Shown here: positions 1 through 5,663 of the stretch, piece by piece
Numbering within the stretch: position 1 is the first letter of the stretch
How the letters are laid out: every line of letters starts with the position of its first letter
Notes under the pieces: generated by a model
Told to the model about the DNA's origin: nothing
Databases searched by the model: none
Seen by the model: only the letters and a program-made list of their open reading frames with translations
Position numbers and translations under genes: made by a program
DNA from: CAZPXF01 sp964590945
Lineage (GTDB): Bacteria > Bacillota > Clostridia > Lachnospirales > Lachnospiraceae
Direction: 5' to 3'
DNA: 6,786 nt
NCBI GenBank assembly: GCA_964590945.1
Contig: CAZPXF010000097.1
Coordinates: 1 to 6,786, forward strand

Positions 1-22
1 AAATTGAATGTTTTACGTCATC

Positions 23-51
23 TTTACTTTCCGCCTGAAATCAGCTATACT
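23..51 (+). promoter_or_regulatory. Sigma-A type promoter for the small ORF-nrdG unit
   Basis: A -35 element TTTACT (23-28) and a -10 element TATACT (46-51) are separated by exactly 17 bases. The -35 matches TTGACA at four of six positions and the -10 matches TATAAT at five of six. Transcription would begin near position 58, giving a leader of about 50 bases before the first gene. The leader holds a weak 5-bp hairpin (CTGCC 76-80 with GGCAG 85-89) of unknown meaning. I see no NrdR-like box here. Confidence 0.65.
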
Positions 52-111
52 AAAAATCACTTATGAAAAATATCCCTGCCCTGCGGCAGTTTCAGAAACA
101 GGAGGTATATG

Positions 112-378
112 ATGTTTCGACTTTGGGGTAAGATCTGGAAAGATAATCATTTGATAAAGGATACCGTGATCTGCGATGAATCGGACGATACACGTACGCA
201 CAAGATCTTCCGTGCGCTCGATGAAATCTGCTATGAATTTGATCTTGGCAAGCCGATCTGGCTGGATTCCAACATCGGCGAATTCGGACGCCGGGCGAGG
301 ACGCGCTTTTTTGCAGACAATTTTGTGGAAAGTATTGATTTTGACTATCTGGAAATACACATTATTGAGGAAGATTGA
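112..378 (+). CDS. Conserved-looking hypothetical protein (88 aa) joined to nrdG
   Basis: I do not recognise a named family. The sequence supports a real gene: a strong AGGAGG site at 100-105, an upstream promoter, and nrdG starting 14 bases after its stop, which implies co-transcription. Two tandem ATG codons (109 and 112) are possible starts; 112 is preferred because it lies 6 bases from the ribosome binding site against 3 for 109. The product is small and soluble-looking, with no signal peptide or membrane segment. The N-terminal part is mixed charged and hydrophobic with one CDESDD stretch (21-26). The C-terminal half has a basic patch (GRRARTRFF, 59-67) followed by an acidic, aromatic end (SIDFDYLEIHIIEED, 74-88). 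From memory, similar proteins with this C-terminal pattern are common as hypothetical proteins in Clostridia, but that was not checked. A role in anaerobic nucleotide reduction is only suggested by position. Confidence 0.8.
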   Translation: MFRLWGKIWKDNHLIKDTVICDESDDTRTHKIFRALDEICYEFDLGKPIWLDSNIGEFGRRARTRFFADNFVESIDFDYLEIHIIEED

Positions 379-379
379 C

Positions 380-386
380 GAGGTGA
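380..386 (+). promoter_or_regulatory. Ribosome binding site that fixes the nrdG start
   Basis: GAGGTGA at 380-386 is followed by a 6-base spacer and then ATG at 393. The in-frame TTG at 387 directly abuts the site and is too close to be used, so the ATG at 393 is the start. Confidence 0.75.
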
Positions 387-392
387 TTGCCC

Positions 393-929
393 ATGTATTA
401 TGGAAATATTAAGAAAAATGATATCGCGGACGGCGTCGGGGTACGCGTAACCCTGTTTGTTTCCGGCTGCACACACCACTGTAAGAACTGCTTCCAGCCT
501 GAGACCTGGAGCTTTTGCTACGGACAGCCGTTTACCGAAGATACCGAAAAGGAACTACTGGATGCGCTTGCCCCGTCCTGGATCGCCGGATTAACGCTTC
601 TTGGCGGCGAACCATTTGAACCGGACAACCAGAGACGTCTCGTACCATTTCTCAGAAAAGTGCGCGAAGCTTTTCCGCAGAAAACGATCTGGTGCTACAG
701 CGGTTATGAATTTGAAGAACTCACCGGACAGGCAGAAGGAACCGGCCGCGCCCGCTGCGAGGCGACCGATGAGATGCTCTCCTTACTCAATGTACTGGTG
801 GACGGAGAATTCGTCGAAGAAAAGAAAAGCATCACGCTTAAGTTCCGCGGTTCGAGGAACCAGCGCCTGATCGACGTGCCCGCTTCTCTGCAGGATGGGA
901 CCGTTGTTCTTTTAGAAGGAATGAACTGA
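393..929 (+). CDS. nrdG: Anaerobic ribonucleoside-triphosphate reductase activating protein (radical SAM)
   Basis: NrdG is the activase of class III ribonucleotide reductase. It uses a 4Fe-4S cluster and S-adenosylmethionine to form the glycyl radical on NrdD. The 178-residue product has the usual length and features of the family. A short N-terminal stretch leads into the radical-SAM cluster motif CX3CX2C (C26, C30, C33, in SGCTHHCKNCF). A GGEP motif at 71-74 follows, which in radical-SAM enzymes helps bind the methionine group of SAM. The C-terminal part carries VLVDGEF (134-140) and FRGSRNQRLID (151-161), both typical of NrdG. It is the second gene of a + strand unit behind an unknown 88-residue protein. 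Its partner nrdD lies about 1 kb away on the opposite strand rather than next to it. The closely related pyruvate formate-lyase activase is unlikely, because the protein is short and carries the NrdG-type C-terminal motifs. Confidence 0.95.
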   Translation: MYYGNIKKNDIADGVGVRVTLFVSGCTHHCKNCFQPETWSFCYGQPFTEDTEKELLDALAPSWIAGLTLLGGEPFEPDNQRRLVPFLRKVREAFPQKTIWCYSGYEFEELTGQAEGTGRARCEATDEMLSLLNVLVDGEFVEEKKSITLKFRGSRNQRLIDVPASLQDGTVVLLEGMN

Positions 930-937
930 TTCAAAGA

Positions 938-958
938 AGCCGGGATTGTCTCCCGGCT
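938..958. terminator. Probable bidirectional terminator between convergent nrdG and yitT genes
   Basis: A perfect 8-bp GC-rich stem, AGCCGGGA (938-945) with TCCCGGCT (951-958), encloses a 5-base loop. It begins 9 bases after the nrdG stop and lies about 21 bases beyond the end of the convergent gene at 980. The T-runs on both sides are short and interrupted (CTCTTAATCT on +, TCTTTGAATC on -), so termination strength is uncertain. Position between two convergent genes is the main support. Confidence 0.6.
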
Positions 959-979
959 CTTAATCTGCGGAATATCCGC

Positions 980-1831
980 TCAGTGCTTCCTTTTGGAGCG
1001 GTTCCACATGCCGATCACTTCGCTCACCGCAGACACCGTCACAAATGCATTCGGGTCCGTCTTCCCGATATAAGCCATCAGGTTTCCATATTCATTCTTA
1101 TTCAGGATCGTCACAAGCTCCACCCGGTCCTTATTTTCATAACCGCCTCTGGCCGGATATAAAGTCGCTCCGCGCGAGATGTCATGAATGATATACTGCT
1201 GAATCTTCTCGTACCGGTCTGATATCACACAGACCTTCTTCTTTCTGGAAAATCCGCCGAGATATGCATCCACCACGATCCCGTTGAAATAAGTTCCCAG
1301 GGCCCCGACGATCAGTGTCTTTGTGTCATAGACAAATATGGAACTGCATATGATAACGCCTCCTGCGATCGCAAGTGCATTTCCCAGATCTATGTGAAAA
1401 TACTGATTCATAACTTTGGCTATGATATCCAGTCCTCCCGAGGAAGCGTTGACCTGGAACATGAGTACCTGCCCCATACTGATTATAAGGATCAGACAGA
1501 GCACATCCAGGATCACATCATCCGTCAGCGAGTGCATCTCCGGAAAAAGAATCTCCAGGAAAAACATCAGAACCGGCATGATCACAGATGCGTACACCGT
1601 CTTCGTGCCGAACTCTTTCCCGATCAAAAGGAATCCGATCACAACACACAAAACATTCAGTATCAGCGTCATCACCGATACCGACACCGGAATAAAATTC
1701 ACCAGAAGCAAGGCCAGACCTGCCACGCTCCCCATCACGATATCCCCCGGAAGCATAAAAAAATAAATTGCCGCAGCGACCATCGCCATCCCCAATGTGA
1801 TCACCGCGTACTCCTTCACAGTATTCTTCAT
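980..1831 (-). CDS. YitT family membrane protein (DUF161 and DUF2179)
   Basis: This 283-residue protein matches the YitT family of Firmicute integral membrane proteins, whose biochemical role is not established. About six or seven hydrophobic segments can be seen (roughly 8-26, 32-46, 52-70, 78-95, 106-124, 152-168 and 172-190), with the family-typical NASSGGLDIIA (128-138) between segments. A soluble C-terminal domain from about 197 to 275 corresponds to DUF2179; it contains RGATLYPARGGYENKDRVEL (220-239) and the closing DPNAFVTVSAVSEVIG (259-274). The start is supported by GAGAGGG at 1837-1843, five bases upstream of the ATG. The gene follows nrdD on the same strand after a 102-base gap that holds a probable terminator, and it is convergent with nrdG. 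I see no clear separate promoter in that gap. Several paralogues per genome are usual, so I give no specific gene symbol. Confidence 0.9.
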   Translation of the reverse strand: MKNTVKEYAVITLGMAMVAAAIYFFMLPGDIVMGSVAGLALLLVNFIPVSVSVMTLILNVLCVVIGFLLIGKEFGTKTVYASVIMPVLMFFLEILFPEMHSLTDDVILDVLCLILIISMGQVLMFQVNASSGGLDIIAKVMNQYFHIDLGNALAIAGGVIICSSIFVYDTKTLIVGALGTYFNGIVVDAYLGGFSRKKKVCVISDRYEKIQQYIIHDISRGATLYPARGGYENKDRVELVTILNKNEYGNLMAYIGKTDPNAFVTVSAVSEVIGMWNRSKRKH

Positions 1832-1870
1832 AACTACCCTCTCAATTCTCTTTTCCTTTTCCCCAAAACA

Positions 1871-1917
1871 GCAAAAGAAAACCGCCGCCCCATGATCTCA
1901 TTCACAAAGCAGCAGTT
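1871..1917 (-). terminator. Possible intrinsic terminator after nrdD
   Basis: On the - strand, AACTGCTGC (1917-1909) can pair with GCGGCGGTT (1888-1880), including two G-T wobbles, around a 20-base loop. It is followed directly by a T-rich stretch (1880-1871 read as TTTCTTTTGC). It lies 16 bases beyond the nrdD stop codon. The long loop and the wobble pairs make it imperfect, so some read-through into the yitT-family gene is plausible. Confidence 0.5.
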
Positions 1918-1933
1918 TCCCGATATCCGAAGT

Positions 1934-4096
1934 CTACAGGTGCAGAACCCTCTCCTTGATCTCCTGCGTTCTCCCCTGATTCCAGAACTGCGTTCCGATG
2001 TATCCGCAGGTTCTTCTTGCTACATTCATCGTATTCTCATCGTGATTGCCGCAGTTCGGGCACTCCCAGATGAGCTTGCCGTCCTTATCCGACACGATCT
2101 GAATCTCTCCGTCATAGCCGCATTTCTGGCAATAATCGCTCTTCGTATTCAGCTCCGCATACATGATATTGTCGTAAATAAACTGCATCACTGACAGGAC
2201 CGCCTCCAGATTATCCTTCATATCCGGTACTTCCACATAGCTGATCGCGCCGCCCGGCGATAACGGCTGGAACTGGGATTCAAATTTCAATTTTGAAAAT
2301 GCGTCGATATCCTCCGTTACATGCACATGATAACTGTTCGTAATATAATTCTTATCCGTAACGCCCGGGATCACGCCGAATCTCTTCTGCAGGCATTTCG
2401 CGAACTTATATGTTGTAGACTCAAGCGGCGTTCCGTAGAGACTGAAATCGATATTCTCTTCCTTCTTCCACTGCGCGCAGGCGTCATTCAGCTTCTGCAT
2501 AAGCTCCAGCGCAAACGGCGTTGCCTCCGGATCCGTATGTGATTTGCCGGTCATATATCTTGTACACTCGCAAAGTCCGGCGTACCCGAGGGATATCGTT
2601 GAATAACCGCCATAAAGAAGCTTATCGATCGTCTCGCCCTTCTTAAGCCTTGCCAGAGCCCCGTGCTGCCACAGGATCGGCGCCACATCGGACGGCGTAC
2701 CCTTCAGGCGCTCATGCCTGCACATCAAAGCCTTCTTACACAGCTTCAGCCGCTCATCGAGGATCTCCCAGAAGCGGTCCATATCCCCGCCGGAGGAACA
2801 TGCCACATCGACCAGGTTTAATGTAACAACGCCCTGGTTGAACCGTCCGTAGAACTTAAATTTATCATTCTCATCCTTATATACAGTGAGGAACGAACGG
2901 CACCCCATACATGTATAACAGTTGCCCTGCTTCAGCTTGCGCATGATCTTCTCGGAAATATAATCCGGTACCAGTCTCTTCGCTGTGCACTTTGCCGCCA
3001 GCTTCGTCAGATACCAGTATTTGCTGTCCTCATGAATATTCTCTTCCTCAAGCACATAGATCAGCTTCGGAAATGCCGGTGTGATCCATACGCCCTTCTC
3101 ATTCTTTACGCCCTGAATCCTCTGATTCAGTACTTCCTCGATCACGAGAGCCATGTCGTCCCGCATCTGTCCCTCCGGCACTTCTCCAAGATACATAAAT
3201 ACCGTTACGAACGGAGCCTGTCCATTGGTTGTCATCAGCGTGATCACCTGATACTGGATCACCTGAACGCCGCGGTTGATCTCCTCGCGGACACGGATCT
3301 CTGCAACCTCATTGATCTTATCCTCATCGACCGGAAGTCCCACAGCCTCAAACTCCTCGCGCACTTCCTTGCGGAACTTCTCGCGGCTGATCTGCACAAA
3401 AGGAACCAGATGCGCCAGTGAAATGCTCTGTCCGCCGTACTGGGAACTTGCAATCTGCGCAATACTCTGCGTCGCAATATTACAAGCTGTTGAAAAGCTG
3501 TGCGGCTTATCGATCATCGTCTCACTGATGACCGTTCCATTCTGAAGCATATCCTCCAGATTCACCAGACAGCAGTTATGCATATGCTGCGCAAAATAAT
3601 CCGCGTCATGAAAATGGATGATCCCCTCCTCATGCGCATCTACGATCTCCTTTGGAAGGAGCAGACGCTTCGTGATATCCTTGCTGACCTCTCCGGCCAT
3701 ATAATCACGCTGTACGCTGTTCATAACCGGATTCTTGTTGGAATTCTCCTGCTTGACCTCTTCATTGTTGCACTCGATCAGGCTCAGGATCTGGTCGTCC
3801 GTCGTATTGCTCTTACGCACCAGCGCTCTTTTATAGCGATACGTAATATAATTTCTCGCGATAGAAAACGCCCTGAGATCCATGAGCTGGTTCTCAACCA
3901 TATCCTGAATCTCCTCAACTCCCGGCGCATAATTCATCTCTGCGCAGATGCTCTCAACTCTCGATGAAATGCGCTGAATCTGCTCCTCCGATATCTGCTC
4001 GCTGGCAGGCACGCTGGCATTCGCTTCCCGGATCGCGTTGATGATCTTTGTAATGTCAAAGCTGACTTCTGATCCACTTCTCTTGATAATCTTCAT
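1934..4096 (-). CDS. nrdD: Anaerobic (class III) ribonucleoside-triphosphate reductase, catalytic subunit
   Basis: NrdD reduces ribonucleoside triphosphates to deoxyribonucleotides in the absence of oxygen, using a glycyl radical installed by NrdG. The 720-residue protein is complete. An N-terminal ATP-cone (about 1-93, beginning MKIIKRSGSEVSF) is the allosteric nucleotide-binding domain. The catalytic barrel follows, with HNCCLVNLEDML (173-184; C175/C176) and CMGCRSFL (396-403; C396, C399), the conserved cysteine sites in this family. Near the C-terminus a zinc site is formed by two CXXC pairs (C656, C659, C679, C682), followed by the radical motif RRTCGYIG with the expected radical glycine at G698 and the usual RVLHL-type ending. 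The start is set at 4096 because GGGAG (4105-4109) sits 8 bases upstream. An in-frame extension to 4180 would run through the promoter. The reductant type (formate or thioredoxin-like) cannot be told reliably by eye. The gene is preceded by a promoter with NrdR-like boxes and is not in an operon with nrdG. Confidence 0.97.
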   Translation of the reverse strand: MKIIKRSGSEVSFDITKIINAIREANASVPASEQISEEQIQRISSRVESICAEMNYAPGVEEIQDMVENQLMDLRAFSIARNYITYRYKRALVRKSNTTDDQILSLIECNNEEVKQENSNKNPVMNSVQRDYMAGEVSKDITKRLLLPKEIVDAHEEGIIHFHDADYFAQHMHNCCLVNLEDMLQNGTVISETMIDKPHSFSTACNIATQSIAQIASSQYGGQSISLAHLVPFVQISREKFRKEVREEFEAVGLPVDEDKINEVAEIRVREEINRGVQVIQYQVITLMTTNGQAPFVTVFMYLGEVPEGQMRDDMALVIEEVLNQRIQGVKNEKGVWITPAFPKLIYVLEEENIHEDSKYWYLTKLAAKCTAKRLVPDYISEKIMRKLKQGNCYTCMGCRSFLTVYKDENDKFKFYGRFNQGVVTLNLVDVACSSGGDMDRFWEILDERLKLCKKALMCRHERLKGTPSDVAPILWQHGALARLKKGETIDKLLYGGYSTISLGYAGLCECTRYMTGKSHTDPEATPFALELMQKLNDACAQWKKEENIDFSLYGTPLESTTYKFAKCLQKRFGVIPGVTDKNYITNSYHVHVTEDIDAFSKLKFESQFQPLSPGGAISYVEVPDMKDNLEAVLSVMQFIYDNIMYAELNTKSDYCQKCGYDGEIQIVSDKDGKLIWECPNCGNHDENTMNVARRTCGYIGTQFWNQGRTQEIKERVLHL

Positions 4097-4104
4097 ATCA
4101 TCAT

Positions 4105-4109
4105 CTCCC
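4105..4109 (-). promoter_or_regulatory. Ribosome binding site that fixes the nrdD start
   Basis: On the - strand GGGAG lies 8 bases before the ATG at 4096. No comparable site precedes the longer reading frame that begins at 4180, and that extension (MYFVLHSDTKCSILCL...) does not resemble the start of an ATP-cone. Confidence 0.7.
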
Positions 4110-4139
4110 GTATTCTCTCTCAAATCGTTTATGAGACAT

Positions 4140-4168
4140 AGTATACTACATTTAGTGTCTGAATGCAA
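4140..4168 (-). promoter_or_regulatory. Sigma-A type promoter of nrdD
   Basis: Read on the - strand, a -35 element TTGCAT (4168-4163) and a -10 element TATACT (4145-4140) are separated by exactly 17 bases. The -10 matches TATAAT at five of six positions and the -35 begins TTG. Transcription would start near 4133, giving a leader of about 37 bases that includes the ribosome binding site. The -35 lies between two NrdR-like boxes and the -10 overlaps the proximal one, an arrangement suited to repression. Confidence 0.75.
4143..4158 (-). promoter_or_regulatory. NrdR-like box, promoter-proximal
   Basis: On the - strand the sequence ACACTAAATGTAGTAT matches the NrdR-box consensus ACACwATATATwGTGT at 13 of 16 positions, by my count and with the consensus from memory. 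It overlaps the nrdD -10 element. NrdR is the nucleotide-sensing repressor of ribonucleotide reductase genes and normally binds paired boxes. Confidence 0.6.
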
Positions 4169-4174
4169 CACAAA

Positions 4175-4190
4175 ATACAAGATATGCGGT
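4175..4190 (-). promoter_or_regulatory. NrdR-like box, promoter-distal
   Basis: On the - strand ACCGCATATCTTGTAT matches the NrdR-box consensus at about 11 of 16 positions, best in the core ATATCTTGT. It is weaker alone, but it starts 32 bp (about three helical turns) from the proximal box with 16 bases between them, the spacing usual for paired NrdR boxes. It ends next to the spoVAE stop codon. Confidence 0.5.
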
Positions 4191-4191
4191 T

Positions 4192-4548
4192 TTATTTTTT
4201 CATTTTAGGTTCGAATACCAGCGACGCCAGATAACCGAAGATCAGGGCGGCGGATATCCCGACGGCGCTTGCCGTAAATCCCCCTTTGAAAAGTCCTATA
4301 AACCCATCGGAAGCAATACTTTTCTTTATTCCGTTCCACAGCGTATTCCCAAATCCGAGAAGCGGCACGCTGGCTCCTGCCCCCGCCCACTCCTGAAATT
4401 TATCATAGATTCCCAGAAATCCGAGCGCCGCGCCGCTGCATACAAGCAGCACCATGACGCGCCCCGGCATCATTTTCGTACGGTCGAGCAGGATCTGCAC
4501 CAGCGCACAGATCAGGCCGCCGACCCAAAACGCATTGATATAATCCAT
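4192..4548 (-). CDS. spoVAE: Stage V sporulation protein AE (SpoVAE, SpoVAEB type)
   Basis: SpoVAE is a small inner-membrane component of the SpoVA system, which carries calcium-dipicolinic acid into the developing spore and releases it at germination. The 118-residue length fits the family (about 116 residues in Bacillus). Hydrophobic segments are seen at about 5-22, 30-48 and 92-112. The conserved region GAGASVPLLGFGNTL (56-70) and the following GFIGLFKGGFTASAVGI (82-98) are typical of SpoVAE/SpoVAC-like proteins. AGAGAGG at 4556-4562 lies 7 bases before the ATG. The gene starts 36 bases after spoVAD, so the two should form one transcript. No hairpin terminator is visible between its stop and nrdD. 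The related SpoVAC is the main alternative, but it is longer and differs at the N-terminus. Confidence 0.92.
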   Translation of the reverse strand: MDYINAFWVGGLICALVQILLDRTKMMPGRVMVLLVCSGAALGFLGIYDKFQEWAGAGASVPLLGFGNTLWNGIKKSIASDGFIGLFKGGFTASAVGISAALIFGYLASLVFEPKMKK

Positions 4549-4584
4549 CTTACTACCTCTCTTTCATTCCGGTCTCCGACTCTG

Positions 4585-5601
4585 TCAGCAGTGCTCCAGC
4601 ACGATTGCATGTGCGATCCCCGGAACGCTCTTTCCTTCATTGTAGCTGACTGTAGACATCAGCGCTCCCGTCGGAATAAAAAGCACCCGCTTCCAGATTC
4701 CCTTTTCAAGCCTTGGAAGAATAAAGGATGCCAGCGTGACCGCCGCACAGCCGCAGCCGCTTCCGCCCGCATGTGTATCCTGTGACTGCTGGTCAAAGAT
4801 TTTCATACCGCAGTCCATATGACGGTCTTTTATATCAACCTCCGGCGCTTTCTGCCGGATCAGGTCGAACAGGATCGTCTGCCCGACATATCCGAGATCT
4901 CCGGTAATGATCTGGTCATAATCCTCTACGCTTCTTTCGAAGTCCTTCAGGTTTATAAGGATCGTATCGCAGGCCGCCGGAGCCATACATGCGCCCATAT
5001 TCTGGGAATCCTTCAGGCCATAATTCACGATTTTCCCGATCGTGATCCCCGTGATCCTCACATGCGTCCGCTTCTTTCCCACGATAAATGCACCGCTGCC
5101 CGTTACCGTCCACTGTGCGGACAACGGTCTTTGATTTGCATAGGCAAGCGGAAACCGGAATTCCTTCTCCGCGCTTCCAAAATGGCTGGACGTCACGGCC
5201 ATCGCATAGCCTGCATAGTCCGCCGCTACCGTCATTGCCGCCAGCGCAAGCGCTTCTGCGGAGGTCGAACAAGCGCCGAATAATCCGAAAAACGGGATCT
5301 GAAACCCTTCTACTCCGTGGGAGGACGCGATCCCCTGACGCAGAAGATCTCCGCCGAACAAAAAGCGGATCGCCTCCGTATCGATTCCCGCCTTTGTAAC
5401 CGCGATCTCGCACGCCTTTTTCTGGAAAGCGCTCTCAGCTTCTTCCCACGTATCCTGCCCCATCTTATCATCTTCGTCAATATAATCCAGATATCTTCCG
5501 AGGGGTCCCTGTCCTTCCTTCATCCCCGCGGCTGCCGCATGGCTGATAATAAAAGGAGCCTCCCGAAACTGGAGGCTCTGTGATCCCATCTGTACAGACA
5601 T
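4585..5601 (-). CDS. spoVAD: Stage V sporulation protein AD (SpoVAD), dipicolinic acid-binding
   Basis: SpoVAD is the thiolase-fold member of the SpoVA system and binds dipicolinic acid; it works at the spore inner membrane with the membrane proteins SpoVAC and SpoVAE. The 338-residue product has the length known for Bacillus SpoVAD. Recognisable parts are the N-terminal PFIISHAAAAG, a thiolase-like FGACSTSAEALALAA (108-122, with C111 at the position of the thiolase nucleophile), QWTVTGSGAFIVG, ITGDLGYVGQTILFDLI, and the C-terminal HAGGSGCGCAAV (277-288). The start is the ATG at 5601, with AGGAAG (5609-5614) 7 bases upstream. An in-frame TTG at 5634 would place the start inside the promoter. 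It is followed by spoVAE and preceded by a sigma-G promoter. Its usual upstream neighbour spoVAC is absent here; instead a secreted transglutaminase-like gene lies upstream. Confidence 0.96.
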   Translation of the reverse strand: MSVQMGSQSLQFREAPFIISHAAAAGMKEGQGPLGRYLDYIDEDDKMGQDTWEEAESAFQKKACEIAVTKAGIDTEAIRFLFGGDLLRQGIASSHGVEGFQIPFFGLFGACSTSAEALALAAMTVAADYAGYAMAVTSSHFGSAEKEFRFPLAYANQRPLSAQWTVTGSGAFIVGKKRTHVRITGITIGKIVNYGLKDSQNMGACMAPAACDTILINLKDFERSVEDYDQIITGDLGYVGQTILFDLIRQKAPEVDIKDRHMDCGMKIFDQQSQDTHAGGSGCGCAAVTLASFILPRLEKGIWKRVLFIPTGALMSTVSYNEGKSVPGIAHAIVLEHC

Positions 5602-5623
5602 ACTTCCACTTCCTTTTTTCTGA

Positions 5624-5653
5624 TAGTATGTCAATAAGATTCTGAAATTATTC
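5624..5653 (-). promoter_or_regulatory. Forespore sigma-G promoter for spoVAD-spoVAE
   Basis: Read on the - strand, GAATA (5653-5649) and CATACTA (5630-5624) are separated by exactly 18 bases. This fits the sigma-G consensus GMATR-N18-CATHMTA at every defined position (consensus from memory). Transcription would start near 5617, leaving a leader of about 16 bases that just contains the AGGAAG ribosome binding site. spoVA operons are known sigma-G targets in the forespore, so position and function agree. Confidence 0.78.
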
Positions 5654-5663
5654 TTTTCTGAAC

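Noticed and set aside
1..60. Search for NrdR boxes at the nrdG-side promoter
   Set aside because: No 16-mer close to the consensus was found, and no pair at about 31-32 bp spacing.
89..99. Odd palindrome GTTTC-A-GAAAC just before the first ribosome binding site
   Set aside because: A one-base loop cannot form a hairpin, and a single short palindrome is expected by chance; no known operator was recognised.
61..360. - strand reading frame of 99 codons opposite the small gene before nrdG
   Set aside because: The + strand frame has a promoter, an AGGAGG site and nrdG coupling; the antisense frame has none of these.
1394..2194. Long + strand reading frame (266 codons) across the yitT-family gene and the end of nrdD
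   Set aside because: It is antisense to two well-supported genes, rich in His, Arg and Gln as expected from a shadow frame, spans their intergenic gap, and has no ribosome binding site or recognisable motif.
3500..3967. + strand reading frame of 155 codons inside nrdD
   Set aside because: Antisense shadow of the conserved nrdD coding sequence, with no start signals of its own.
4097..4180. N-terminal extension of nrdD by 28 codons
   Set aside because: It would cover the -10 and -35 elements and the proximal NrdR-like box, has no ribosome binding site, and precedes a well-formed start at 4096.
4916..5413. - strand reading frame of 165 codons inside spoVAD
   Set aside because: Out-of-frame shadow of spoVAD, with an Arg/Gly-rich translation and no matching family.
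5602..5634. N-terminal extension of spoVAD from a TTG codon
   Set aside because: It runs through the sigma-G -10 element; the ATG at 5601 has a good ribosome binding site and gives the 338-residue length known for SpoVAD.
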